From the NCBI RefSeq assembly GCF_012927245.1, contig NZ_JABBGE010000004.1, positions 1 through 64,000 of the forward strand: a stretch of 64,000 bases of DNA. The letters run 5' to 3'. This document shows positions 17,692 to 25,542 of this stretch, in pieces. The position numbers and the translations under genes are program-made. The notes under the pieces were generated by a model. It was not told the DNA's origin, searched no databases, and was given only the letters and a program-made list of their open reading frames with translations. The stretch comes from Streptomyces sp. R302 (GTDB lineage: Bacteria > Actinomycetota > Actinomycetes > Streptomycetales > Streptomycetaceae). Each line of letters begins with the position of its first letter. Position 1 is the stretch's first letter.

Positions 17692-18102
17692 TTGTCCGTG
17701 CCACGCACACCCCCGTCGCCCTTACTCCTGGACGCCGCCGCCGAGGCGTTCCTGACGGAGAACCACGTGGGCACCCTGACCACCGTCCGCGGCGACGGCT
17801 CCCCCCACGCCGCGCCCGTACGGTTCACCTGGGACGCCGAGGCCGGCCTGGTCCGGGTCATGACCGTCGTCACCCGCCAGAAGGTGCGCAACCTGACGGC
17901 GGACGGCGCCCGGGCCGCCATCTGCCAGGTGGCCGGCATGCGCTGGATCACCCTGGAGGGGGCCGCGGCGGTCTCCACCGACCCCGAGCGGCTCCAGGAA
18001 GGGGTACGCCGCTACACCCGGCGCTACTGGTCGCCGCCCCCGCAGCCACCGGGCCTCGCCGTGATCGAGATCGCCGTCGATCGCGTGCTCGGCCTTCGCT
18101 GA
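17692..18102 (+). CDS. PPOX-class F420/FMN-binding split-barrel protein
   Basis: A 136-residue protein of the Rv1155-like pyridoxamine-phosphate-oxidase fold (GTLTTVRGDGSPHAAPVRFTWD, VVTRQKVRNL, YWSPPPQPP). The start is TTG 17692, chosen for GGAGG just upstream; a GTG at 17698 is an alternative. Codon 11 is TTA (17722-17724), a rare leucine codon read by the bldA tRNA in Streptomyces, which implies developmental control of translation. The family binds F420 or FMN and performs reductions. It is divergent from HxlR and shares its control region. The substrate is unknown; reduction of a quinone intermediate is a reasonable guess. Confidence 0.8.
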   Translation: MSVPRTPPSPLLLDAAAEAFLTENHVGTLTTVRGDGSPHAAPVRFTWDAEAGLVRVMTVVTRQKVRNLTADGARAAICQVAGMRWITLEGAAAVSTDPERLQEGVRRYTRRYWSPPPQPPGLAVIEIAVDRVLGLR

Positions 18103-18110
18103 GCGACCCC

Positions 18111-18143
18111 AGAGGGTGCCGGAGTTCCACGCCGGCACCCTCT
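18111..18143 (+). terminator. Terminator after the split-barrel gene
   Basis: A perfect 12-bp stem (AGAGGGTGCCGG at 18111-18122, CCGGCACCCTCT at 18132-18143) with a 9-nt loop starts 8 nt after the stop codon. Confidence 0.75.
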
Positions 18144-18267
18144 CGCGCTCTCCGCACGCCCCCTCCCGCCACATCCCTGACGAACTTGTCAGAACCCTGT
18201 ATCTGCGGCCGTTCAGCTTCCGTCGCCACCCCGGAATACTGAGGGAAAAGCCTGCGGGAGAGGGAAT

Positions 18268-19737
18268 ATGGACGCGTACAACGCCGATGTGATCATTGCC
18301 GGCACCGGCCCTTCGGGCCTCATGCTCGCCGGAGAGCTCCGACTCCAGGGAATTTCCGTCATCGCGGTCGACCGGCTCGCCGAGCCGATGCAGCAGTCCC
18401 GTGCCCTGGGATTCTCGGCCCGCACTCTCGAAGAATTCAGCCAGCGCGGTCTCCTCGGTGAATTCGGCGCGATGGAATCCATGCCCGGCGGCCACTTCGG
18501 AGGCCTTCCCCTCGACTACACGATCGTCGAGGGCGGCAACTTCGGCGTCCGCGGCGTCCCGCAGTCCCGGACCGAGGCCATCCTCGCCAAGTGGGCCGTC
18601 GGCCTGGGCGCCGACGTCCGCCGCGGCCGCGAGGTCGTCGGACTGACCCAGGACGAGGACGGCGTCAGCGTCGAGCTCTCCGGCCCCGAGGGCACCGAGA
18701 CGCTCCGCGGCCGCTACCTGGTGGGCTGTGACGGCGCCCGCTCCACCGTGCGCAAGCTGACCGGCATCGACTTCCCCGGCTACAACGCCACCCTCGAGAT
18801 GAAGATGGCGGACGTGGCCGGCGTCCCGGTGCGCCTGCGCCCGACCGGCGAGATCAGCGAGACCGGCATGGTCGTCGTGCTCCCGCTCGGCCCGCACGCC
18901 ACCCGCGTCGTCGTCTTCGAGCGCGGCGCCGGCGTCCGCCCCACCCAGGAGCCGCCCACCTTCGAGGAGGTCGCCGCCTCCTTCCAACGCGTCACCGGCG
19001 AGGACATCAGCGCCGCCAAGCCGCTCTGGACCAGCTACTTCACCGACGCCAGCCGCCAGGCCGCCGAGTACCGCAAGGGCCGCGTCTTCCTCGCCGGCGA
19101 CGCCGCCCACATCCACATGCCGATCGGCGCCCAGGGCATCAGCGCCGGCGTCGGCGACGTGATCAACCTCGGCTGGAAGCTCGCCGCCGAGATCAAGGGC
19201 CACGCCCCCGAGGGCCTGCTCGACACGTACCACACCGAGCGCCACCCGGTCGGTGCCCGCGTCATCACCAACACCCTGGCGCAGCGCACCCTCTACCTCG
19301 GCGGCCCCGAGGCCCAGCCGCTCCGTGACCTCTTCGGCGAGCTCGTGCGCATCGAGGCGGTCCGCCACCACCTCGTCGGCCTCGTCACCGGCCTCGACAT
19401 CACCTACGGCGCCGCGCCCGGCGGCCACCCGCTCCTCGGCCGCCGCCTGCCGGAGCAGCCCCTGGTGGTCGACGAGGCCGCCACGACCACCCACGAGCTG
19501 CTGCACACCGGCCGTCCGGTGCTGCTCGACATGTTCGACGACGCCGCGCTCCGCGAGGCCGCCGCCCCGTGGGCGGACCGGGTCGACATCGTCACCGCCC
19601 GCCGTCCGGAGGCCGACGCGCCCGCCGCGAACCTCCTGGTGCGCCCGGACGGCTACATCACCTGGGCGAGCCCCGCGGGCTCCGTCGAGGGGCTGACCGA
19701 CGCCCTCGCGCAGTGGTTCGGCGAGCCCCGCTCCTGA
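18268..19737 (+). CDS. FAD-dependent aromatic hydroxylase 3
   Basis: A 489-residue class A flavin monooxygenase, homologous to hydroxylases 1 and 2 in this window (GTGPSG near residue 12, GCDGARSTVRK, GDAAHIHMPIGAQGISAGVGDVINLGWK, thioredoxin-like C-terminal domain). The start is ATG 18268 behind GGGAGAGGGAA. It follows a terminator and has its own leader of about 125 nt, so it begins a new transcript with the halogenase-like and oxidase genes. The conserved glycine after the second FAD motif is Ala in PIGAQG, a variation also seen in angucycline oxygenases. Likely acts on a later aromatic intermediate than the operon-internal hydroxylases. Confidence 0.88.
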   Translation: MDAYNADVIIAGTGPSGLMLAGELRLQGISVIAVDRLAEPMQQSRALGFSARTLEEFSQRGLLGEFGAMESMPGGHFGGLPLDYTIVEGGNFGVRGVPQSRTEAILAKWAVGLGADVRRGREVVGLTQDEDGVSVELSGPEGTETLRGRYLVGCDGARSTVRKLTGIDFPGYNATLEMKMADVAGVPVRLRPTGEISETGMVVVLPLGPHATRVVVFERGAGVRPTQEPPTFEEVAASFQRVTGEDISAAKPLWTSYFTDASRQAAEYRKGRVFLAGDAAHIHMPIGAQGISAGVGDVINLGWKLAAEIKGHAPEGLLDTYHTERHPVGARVITNTLAQRTLYLGGPEAQPLRDLFGELVRIEAVRHHLVGLVTGLDITYGAAPGGHPLLGRRLPEQPLVVDEAATTTHELLHTGRPVLLDMFDDAALREAAAPWADRVDIVTARRPEADAPAANLLVRPDGYITWASPAGSVEGLTDALAQWFGEPRS

Positions 19738-19784
19738 ACGCGGCCCCAGGACATCCGAGCAACCCGGAAAAGGAGAGTGCCGTC

Positions 19785-21488
19785 TTGCCCAGCAAGACCG
19801 AGAAGCAGAACGCGGCCCCCGGGGCCGGTGAGTGGACCGAGACCGACGTCCTGATCCTCGGATCGGGCCTCGCCGGCTCGATCATGGGCTCGATCCTGGC
19901 GCGGCAGGGGGTCGACGTCACCCTGATCGACGCGGGCCAGCACCCCCGGTTCGCCGTCGGTGAGTCGCAGAACCCGCAGCTCGTCGAGTGGCTGCACATC
20001 CTGGCCGTCCGCTACGACGTGCCCGAGATCAAGCACATGCTCGACGTCAAGGCGATCACCGAGCACATGGGCCCGCACCACGGCCGCAAGCAGAGCTTCG
20101 GCTTCGTGAGGCACCGCGAGAACCGCGAGCCGGACCCGCGGGAGGCGACCATGTTCGTCATCCCCAAGATGCTCACCGAGGCCGTCCACCTGTACCGCCA
20201 GGACACGGACTCGTACTACCTGAACGTCGCCGCGAAGTACGGCTGCACCATCCGCCAGAACTGGTGGGCGACCGACATGGACTTCGACGACGACGGCGTC
20301 ACGGTCACGGGCAAGAGCGGCGAGGTCTTCCGGGCCAAGTACCTGATCGACGCGAGCGGCTTCCGCTCCCCGCTGGCGCAGAAGTTCGACCTGCGGGAGA
20401 GCCCGTCCCGGCTCAAGCACCACGCGCGCTCGATGTTCACCCACTACGTGGGCATCAAGCCGTACGACGACGTGTGCAACTACCCCGAGGCGCTCCGCCC
20501 GCCGGCCGAGTCCCCCTTCCACGGCGGGACGCTGCACCACCTCATCGAGCGCGGATGGTTCTGGATCATCCCCTTCGACAACTACAAGGACTCCAGGAAC
20601 CCGGTCTGCAGCGTCGGCCTGACGCTCGACGAGCGGCTCTACCCGAAGCCGGCGGACATGACGCCGGAGCAGGAGTTCCAGCACTACCTCGACAAGTTCC
20701 CCGCCGTGAAGCGGCAGTTCGACGGCGCCAAGCGGATCCGCGAGTGGGTCAACACCGCCGACCGCATCCAGTACTCCTCCAAGAAGACCGTCGGCGACCG
20801 CTGGTGCCTCATGTCGCACGCCGCCGGCTTCGTCGACCCGCTGTACTCGCGTGGCCTGTCCAACACCTTCGAGGTCGTGGACGCGCTCGCCTGGCGGCTC
20901 CTCGACGCCCTGCGCGACAACGAGTTCTCCGCGGAGCGCTTCGAGTACGTCGAGCGCCTGGAGCAGGGTCTCCTCGACCACAACGACAAGATCGTCAACA
21001 GCTCGTACATCGCCTTCGACCACTTCCGGCTGTGGAACGCGGTCTTCCGGGTCTGGGCCTGCTTCACCACGCCCGCGACGATGCGCCAGATCAGGGCGCG
21101 CCAGAACTTCGAGATCGACGGCGACGACCGCCACTTCAAGGAGATGGAGAACTCTCCTTACACGGGCCTGTGGTGGCCGGACAGCCACGCCTTCAAGCAC
21201 CTCTTCGAGCTCACGAACACGACCTGTGAGCGGTACGAGGCCGGGGAGATCGACGGCGACAAGGCCGCGGACATCGTCTTCGAGGCGATCCGCGAGTGCG
21301 AGTCCGTCAACACCCCCTTCGGCTGGAAGGACCCGGAGGACCACCGCTTCTACCGGGCGACCACCCCCACCATGATGAAGTTCATGTGGTGGGCGAACAC
21401 GACCGGCCCCAAGGAGATGCGCGATCTCGGGCGCTCGTTCCTGGCCGGCGCCGTCAAGCAGGGCCTGCGCGGCCGCAAGGTCTCCTGA
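19785..21488 (+). CDS. Flavin-dependent halogenase-like protein
   Basis: A 567-residue FAD protein starting at TTG 19785 with AAGGAG 10 nt ahead. It carries the FAD motif GSGLAG near residue 25, the halogenase signature WxWxIP as WFWIIP (residues 258-263) and the FxxPxxSxG motif as FVDPLYSRG (residues 349-357). These two together are the accepted marks of flavin-dependent halogenases, which chlorinate or brominate aromatic substrates using FADH2, O2 and halide. The sequence resembles the phenol-type group (for example the tetracycline CtcP type) more than tryptophan halogenases. The flavin reductase at 16612-17148 could serve it. Some homologues have no known halogenation activity, so activity remains inferred. 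Confidence 0.82.
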   Translation: MPSKTEKQNAAPGAGEWTETDVLILGSGLAGSIMGSILARQGVDVTLIDAGQHPRFAVGESQNPQLVEWLHILAVRYDVPEIKHMLDVKAITEHMGPHHGRKQSFGFVRHRENREPDPREATMFVIPKMLTEAVHLYRQDTDSYYLNVAAKYGCTIRQNWWATDMDFDDDGVTVTGKSGEVFRAKYLIDASGFRSPLAQKFDLRESPSRLKHHARSMFTHYVGIKPYDDVCNYPEALRPPAESPFHGGTLHHLIERGWFWIIPFDNYKDSRNPVCSVGLTLDERLYPKPADMTPEQEFQHYLDKFPAVKRQFDGAKRIREWVNTADRIQYSSKKTVGDRWCLMSHAAGFVDPLYSRGLSNTFEVVDALAWRLLDALRDNEFSAERFEYVERLEQGLLDHNDKIVNSSYIAFDHFRLWNAVFRVWACFTTPATMRQIRARQNFEIDGDDRHFKEMENSPYTGLWWPDSHAFKHLFELTNTTCERYEAGEIDGDKAADIVFEAIRECESVNTPFGWKDPEDHRFYRATTPTMMKFMWWANTTGPKEMRDLGRSFLAGAVKQGLRGRKVS

Positions 21489-21534
21489 GCACGGCCGACC
21501 TGTCACCTCACACGAACGGACATCTGGACTCCAC

Positions 21535-23076
21535 ATGATCAGCCGTAGAAAAGTCCTGGGCACGGCCGTCGGCGGACTGGGCGCCGCCGCCGTCCTGACG
21601 CAGGTCCCGCCGGTGGCGGGGATCGCCGAAGCCGCCGTGGCGGGCACCGACGCCACCTGGGGAACGCTCGCCGCGATGATGGACGGCGACCTGGTGCTGC
21701 CGTACCACTCCGAGTACGCGGTCGCCAAGCAGCTCGAACTGGCCCAGTACGACGTGATCAACCCGAGGGCCATCGCGTACTGCGTCAACGAGTCGGACGT
21801 GGCCACCGCCCTCGCGTACGCGAAGTACAAGCGCCTGCCGTTCGCCGTCCGCAGCGGCGGCCACAACTACGCGGGCGTCTCCACCTCCACCGGTCTCGTC
21901 ATCGACGTCTCCCGGATGGACTCCATATCCGTGGGCTCGGACACCGTCACGATCGGCCCCGGCGCCCTCAACGTCGACGTGCTCAACACCCTCGCCGACC
22001 AGGGGTACGCGCTCAGCAGTGGCGGCTGTCCCACGGTGGCGGCCGGCGGCTTCCTCCAGGGCGGCGGACTGAGCTTCATGACCCGCTCCCTGGGCGTGGG
22101 CTGCGACTCCGTGCGCTCCGCCCGGGTGGTGCTGGCCGACGGCCGGACCGTCACCGCCTCGGAGACGCAGAACTGCGACCTGTTCTGGGCGCTCCGGGGC
22201 GGCGGCGGCGGCAACTTCGGCATCGTCACCTCGTTCACGCTCAAGCACCACGTCGTCGGCGACCTGCTGGTCTCGTACCTCTTCTTCCCGTACGAGCGCT
22301 CCGCCGAGGTGCTCGACGCCTCCACCCGCTGGCTGGTCGACGCCCCGCGTTCCATCTCGGGCGGCACCTACATCACGCTGCCGGACGCCGCGCCGGGCAA
22401 CGTGCCCACCACCACGGTCACCCTCGTCTCGCGGGGCACCTCCGCCGAGCTGGCCGCCGAGACCTCGCGGCTGCTCGCCATGACCGGCCAGCCGGCCGGC
22501 CGGCACGACATGACCGTCTCCTACCGCGACCTGATGATGAACATCTTCGGCTGCGGCAGCCTGAGCCAGGACGCCTGCCGCCGCTCCGAGAAGTCCACCA
22601 CCGGCCAGCTGGGCCGCAACGCCTACGGCGTGGAGCGGATGCGCATGGTCACCGACCCGCTCCCGGCCAGCGGCTGGGCCGAGGTCATGGCCGCCTTCGA
22701 CGGACAGCGGTCCGCCGGCCAGATGCGCACCCTGGAGATCCACTGGTTCGGCGGCGCCGCCAACGACGTCCCGGTCAGCGCCACCGCCTACCCGCACCGC
22801 GACACGCTGTACTGCATCAGCTACCGCTCGACCATCGCCGACGCCACCGTCGCCACCACGGCGAACAAGGCCAACGCGCAGAGCTGGGCCGACACGGCGT
22901 TCGACACGATCGACCCGTACTCCAACGGCGGGACGTACGTGAACTACATGGACCCGGTGCTGACGGACTGGAGGCAGTCCTACTACGGCGACAACTACGC
23001 CCGCCTGGTCACGGTCAAGAGGAAGTACGACCCGTACCGCCTCTTCACCTTCCCCCAGTCGGTCGGCGCGGTCTGA
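21535..23076 (+). CDS. Tat-exported berberine-bridge-type FAD oxidase
   Basis: A 513-residue FAD-linked oxidase. The N terminus MISRRKVLGTAVGGLGAAAVL is a twin-arginine signal followed by a hydrophobic stretch and an Ala-rich cleavage region, so the mature enzyme should be exported folded. The PCMH FAD domain shows RSGGHNYAG (His110, 8-alpha-histidyl site) and GGCPTVAAGG (Cys165, candidate 6-S-cysteinyl site); the BBE tail NYMDP and YGDNYARLVTVKRKYDP is present. Homologues oxidise sugars or alcohols of secondary metabolites (AknOx, GilR), and the coelimycin cluster encodes a similar secreted oxidase. It could act on the aromatic or on the alkaloid product outside the membrane. Confidence 0.9.
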   Translation: MISRRKVLGTAVGGLGAAAVLTQVPPVAGIAEAAVAGTDATWGTLAAMMDGDLVLPYHSEYAVAKQLELAQYDVINPRAIAYCVNESDVATALAYAKYKRLPFAVRSGGHNYAGVSTSTGLVIDVSRMDSISVGSDTVTIGPGALNVDVLNTLADQGYALSSGGCPTVAAGGFLQGGGLSFMTRSLGVGCDSVRSARVVLADGRTVTASETQNCDLFWALRGGGGGNFGIVTSFTLKHHVVGDLLVSYLFFPYERSAEVLDASTRWLVDAPRSISGGTYITLPDAAPGNVPTTTVTLVSRGTSAELAAETSRLLAMTGQPAGRHDMTVSYRDLMMNIFGCGSLSQDACRRSEKSTTGQLGRNAYGVERMRMVTDPLPASGWAEVMAAFDGQRSAGQMRTLEIHWFGGAANDVPVSATAYPHRDTLYCISYRSTIADATVATTANKANAQSWADTAFDTIDPYSNGGTYVNYMDPVLTDWRQSYYGDNYARLVTVKRKYDPYRLFTFPQSVGAV

Positions 23077-23089
23077 CCGCCGCCCCGAC

Positions 23090-23118
23090 GGCGCCGGCCC
23101 CTTCCGGGGGCCGGCGCC
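23090..23118 (+). terminator. GC-rich hairpin between oxidase and methyltransferase genes
   Basis: GGCGCCGGCCCC at 23090-23101 pairs perfectly with GGGGCCGGCGCC at 23107-23118 around a 5-nt loop, 14 nt after the oxidase stop. Terminator or attenuator. Confidence 0.65.
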
Positions 23119-23155
23119 CCGGAGCCCCGCTTCCACAGAATCCCAACGAAAGGCC

Positions 23156-24190
23156 GTGACCGAAGTGCAGACCGCCACCGCCCAGATCCCTCCCTCCGCC
23201 CGGGTCCTCCAGCTCGCGATGTCGAGCTGGGTCGCGGCCGCCGTCAGCGCGGTCGCCGAGCTCGGCGTGGCCGACGTCCTGGGCCAGGGGCCCACCGACG
23301 TCGACCGGCTGGCGAAGGAGCTCGACGTCGACACCACCAACCTGTACCGGCTGCTGCGCGCCACGGCCGACCTCGGCCTCTTCGACGAGACCGAGGGCCG
23401 GGTGTTCGCCCTCACCGAGGTCGGCAACGCCCTGCGCAGCGACGCCCCCGACTCGATGCGCAACTTCGCCCGCTGGGTGAACACCGCGGCGGAGCGCTTC
23501 ACCTGGACCGGCCTCGCCGACTCGGTCCGGACCGGCCGTTCCGTCTTCGAGTCGGTGCACGGCAAGCCGGTCTGGGAGTACATGCTGGAGCACCCCGAGG
23601 TCAACGCCCTGTTCGACCGGGCGATGACGGACACCTCGTCCCAGGTGACCGCCCCCGCCGTGGCGTCCTACGACTTCAGCGGCTTCCGCAAGGTCGTCGA
23701 CGTCGGCGGTGGCCACGGCCAGTTCCTCGCGGCGATCCTGGCGGCCAACCCGGGTGTCCGCGGTGTGCTGTTCGACCAGCCCGAGGTCGTCGCCGGCGCC
23801 GGCGACGAGTTCGACAAGGCCGGTGTGCGGGACCGCGTCGAGGTGGCGGGCGGCGACTTCCTCGCCTCGGTCCCCGAGGGCGGCGACGCCTACGTGGTGG
23901 TGAACGTCCTGCACAACTGGGAGGACGACAAGGCGGAGCTCATCCTCGGCGGGATCCGCAAGGCGATGACGGACGACGCCCGGGTGCTGCTCGTCGAGGC
24001 CGTGATGCCGCCGGACGGCACCGAGGCGCTGACCGTGAAGCTGATGGACCTCAACATGATGGCGCACGCGGACGGCGTCCAGCGCAGCGAGGCCCAGTAC
24101 GCCGAGCTCTTCGCCCGCGTCGGCCTGAAGCTGTCCCGCGTCCTGCCCGGCGGGGGACTGTGCAGCATCGTCGAGGCCGTGCGGGCCTGA
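23156..24190 (+). CDS. SAM-dependent O-methyltransferase
   Basis: A 344-residue class I methyltransferase of the DmpM/TcmN/plant OMT-like family. An N-terminal dimerisation winged helix (residues about 10-100) precedes the SAM-binding motif VVDVGGGHGQFLAAIL near residue 182. The general-base region VLHNWEDD carries the catalytic His. The start is GTG 23156 (MTEVQTATAQ). It would methylate a phenolic oxygen of the aromatic core. It follows the oxidase after a hairpin and converges on the isomerase-like gene. Confidence 0.88.
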   Translation: MTEVQTATAQIPPSARVLQLAMSSWVAAAVSAVAELGVADVLGQGPTDVDRLAKELDVDTTNLYRLLRATADLGLFDETEGRVFALTEVGNALRSDAPDSMRNFARWVNTAAERFTWTGLADSVRTGRSVFESVHGKPVWEYMLEHPEVNALFDRAMTDTSSQVTAPAVASYDFSGFRKVVDVGGGHGQFLAAILAANPGVRGVLFDQPEVVAGAGDEFDKAGVRDRVEVAGGDFLASVPEGGDAYVVVNVLHNWEDDKAELILGGIRKAMTDDARVLLVEAVMPPDGTEALTVKLMDLNMMAHADGVQRSEAQYAELFARVGLKLSRVLPGGGLCSIVEAVRA

Positions 24191-24207
24191 CGGCCCGTCC
24201 GGGCGGC

Positions 24208-24230
24208 CGGGCCGGCGTGGTGCCGGCCCG
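24208..24230. terminator. Hairpin between convergent genes
   Basis: CGGGCCGGC (24208-24216) pairs with GCCGGCCCG (24222-24230) across a 5-nt loop, between the methyltransferase (+) and isomerase-like (-) genes. Confidence 0.55.
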
Positions 24231-24255
24231 GGGGCCCGGAGCCGCCGCGGGCGGC

Positions 24256-24873
24256 TCAGGGGCGGCGCCCGTACCAGCCGACGAGCCGGTCGATGGCCGG
24301 AGCGTCCTCGGGGACCTCGACGACGGGGCCGAACGGCACGTGACCGCCCCGGGGTTCGGCGGGGACGGCCTGCTTCATGACGGCGAGCGGGGCGGCGAGC
24401 ATGTCGGCGTCCCACTCGGGGCTCTGGCCGGTCGCCTTCACCACGTCCCAGGCGTGCAGCACGAACTCGTTGGTGTAGATCACCGCGGCGACCGCGCCGG
24501 GGACGGGGCCCCAGGGCAGCCCGATCGTACGGCCGAGCACGGCGTCGTCGGTCCACACCGCGTCGAACTCCTCGCGGGCGGTGGCCAGGGCATCGGCCCA
24601 GTCGCCGTCGGCGACGTCCTCGGCGAGGTGCGGAACGCTCATGAACGAGCCGCCCGTGCCCATGACGGTCAGCCGGCGCAGGACCGAGACGAGGTGGTTG
24701 GCCATGGCGCGGACCGAGAACCCGGGACACGGGGTGACCGTGTCGTACTGCTCGGGGCGGATCGCCGCGAGGGTGTCCCCGACCAGGTCGAGGGCCTTGA
24801 AGAGGCCGAGGCGCGGGTCGGCGTCGGCAGCGGAGGGAGAGGTGGACGTGGCAGAGACAGAAGAAGTCGTCAT
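24256..24873 (-). CDS. Maleylpyruvate isomerase-like mycothiol-dependent protein (TIGR03086-type)
   Basis: A 205-residue DinB-fold protein with the family pattern LFKALDLVGDTLAAIRPEQYDTVTPCPGFSVRAMANHLVS near the N terminus and LHAWDVVKATGQ later, supplying the metal-ligand histidines. Members are mycothiol-dependent S-transferases or isomerases, often of unknown substrate. ATG 24873 is chosen with GGTGAAG upstream; in-frame ATGs a few codons upstream exist. It is divergent from a WYL-type regulator, a pairing that is common in Streptomyces. A role in detoxifying the cluster's electrophilic products is possible but not shown. Confidence 0.75.
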   Translation of the reverse strand: MTTSSVSATSTSPSAADADPRLGLFKALDLVGDTLAAIRPEQYDTVTPCPGFSVRAMANHLVSVLRRLTVMGTGGSFMSVPHLAEDVADGDWADALATAREEFDAVWTDDAVLGRTIGLPWGPVPGAVAAVIYTNEFVLHAWDVVKATGQSPEWDADMLAAPLAVMKQAVPAEPRGGHVPFGPVVEVPEDAPAIDRLVGWYGRRP

Positions 24874-24896
24874 GAACGCCATCTTCACCGCAAAAC

Positions 24897-24913
24897 AGGC
24901 CATCTTGTGGCCT
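24897..24913. promoter_or_regulatory. Short inverted repeat between divergent genes
   Basis: AGGCCA (24897-24902) and TGGCCT (24908-24913) flank TCTTG in the 60-nt gap between the isomerase-like gene and the truncated regulator; a plausible operator for the latter. Confidence 0.35.
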
Positions 24914-24933
24914 CTTACCGAAAAAGATGTGAA

Positions 24934-25527
24934 ATGAAGGCGGATCGATTGGTGGCGACGCTCCTGCTCCTCCAGGAGCGGGGGCAGGTCACGGCGCGCG
25001 AGGTGGCGCGGGAACTGGAGGTCTCCGAGCGCACCGCGCGACGCGACCTGGAGGCACTGGCCTCGTCCGGCGTCCCCGTCTACTCCCAGCGCGGCCGGGG
25101 CGGCGGATGGCAGCTGGTCGGCGGAGCCCGTACCGACCTCACCGGACTGACGGCCGGCGAGACCGAGGCGCTCTTCGCGGCCGCCGCGCGGGCCCCGTCC
25201 TCGCCCGAACTCCGCTCCGCGCTCCGCAAGCTGACGCGGGCGCTGCCCGCACCGATGCGGCCGGTCGCCGTGGCCGCGGCACGGGCCGCCGCGGCGGAAC
25301 CGCGCGAGCGCGCGCGGACCCACGAACTTCCCGAGGCGCGGGAGTCCTTCGCGCGCTTCGGGGTCTCACTCGTCGCAGCGTACGGCGGGGACCGAGGGGT
25401 GAGTCACTTTCCTCTAGGTACCTACTATTCCGAGGATGCTAGCGTCCGGAACGTGACGGCCAGGAGCACTGTCCGACCCGTTCGGCGCGGTCTCCCGGCA
25501 GCGGCGAACTCACCCCAACCACACTGA
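24934..25527 (+). pseudogene. Truncated YafY/WYL-type regulator (HTH only)
   Basis: The frame starts at ATG 24934 with a good HTH_11 domain (residues 1-60: LLLLQERGQVTAREVARELEVSERTARRDLEAL, then VPVYSQRGRGGGWQL) and the first helices that normally lead to the WYL ligand domain (LTAGETEALFAAAARAPSSPELRSALRKL). Intact relatives are about 320 residues with WYL and C-terminal extension domains; here recognisable sequence ends near residue 145. The frame then runs through the promoter element at 25402-25451 and stops at 25527. The missing domains suggest a deletion that fused the regulator's 5' half to the promoter region of the next gene. It could still make a DNA-binding fragment. Confidence 0.65.
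25402..25451 (+). promoter_or_regulatory. Shared HxlR-type operator/promoter, copy 2
   Basis: The core at 25402-25421 is identical over 20 bp to 17579-17598, is again followed by ACTAT and by TCCGGAA at the same 43-nt offset, and lies about 90-140 nt before the NmrA-like gene. The simplest reading is one regulator, HxlR, acting at both. Confidence 0.7.
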
Positions 25528-25542
25528 TATAGGGAGCTGTTC

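Noticed and set aside
23156..24190. Methyltransferase as an O-methyltransferase-like hydroxylase or decarboxylase (RdmB/DnrK type)
   Set aside because: Possible in anthracycline pathways, but the catalytic-site context looks like an ordinary O-methyltransferase and nothing visible argues for the altered function.
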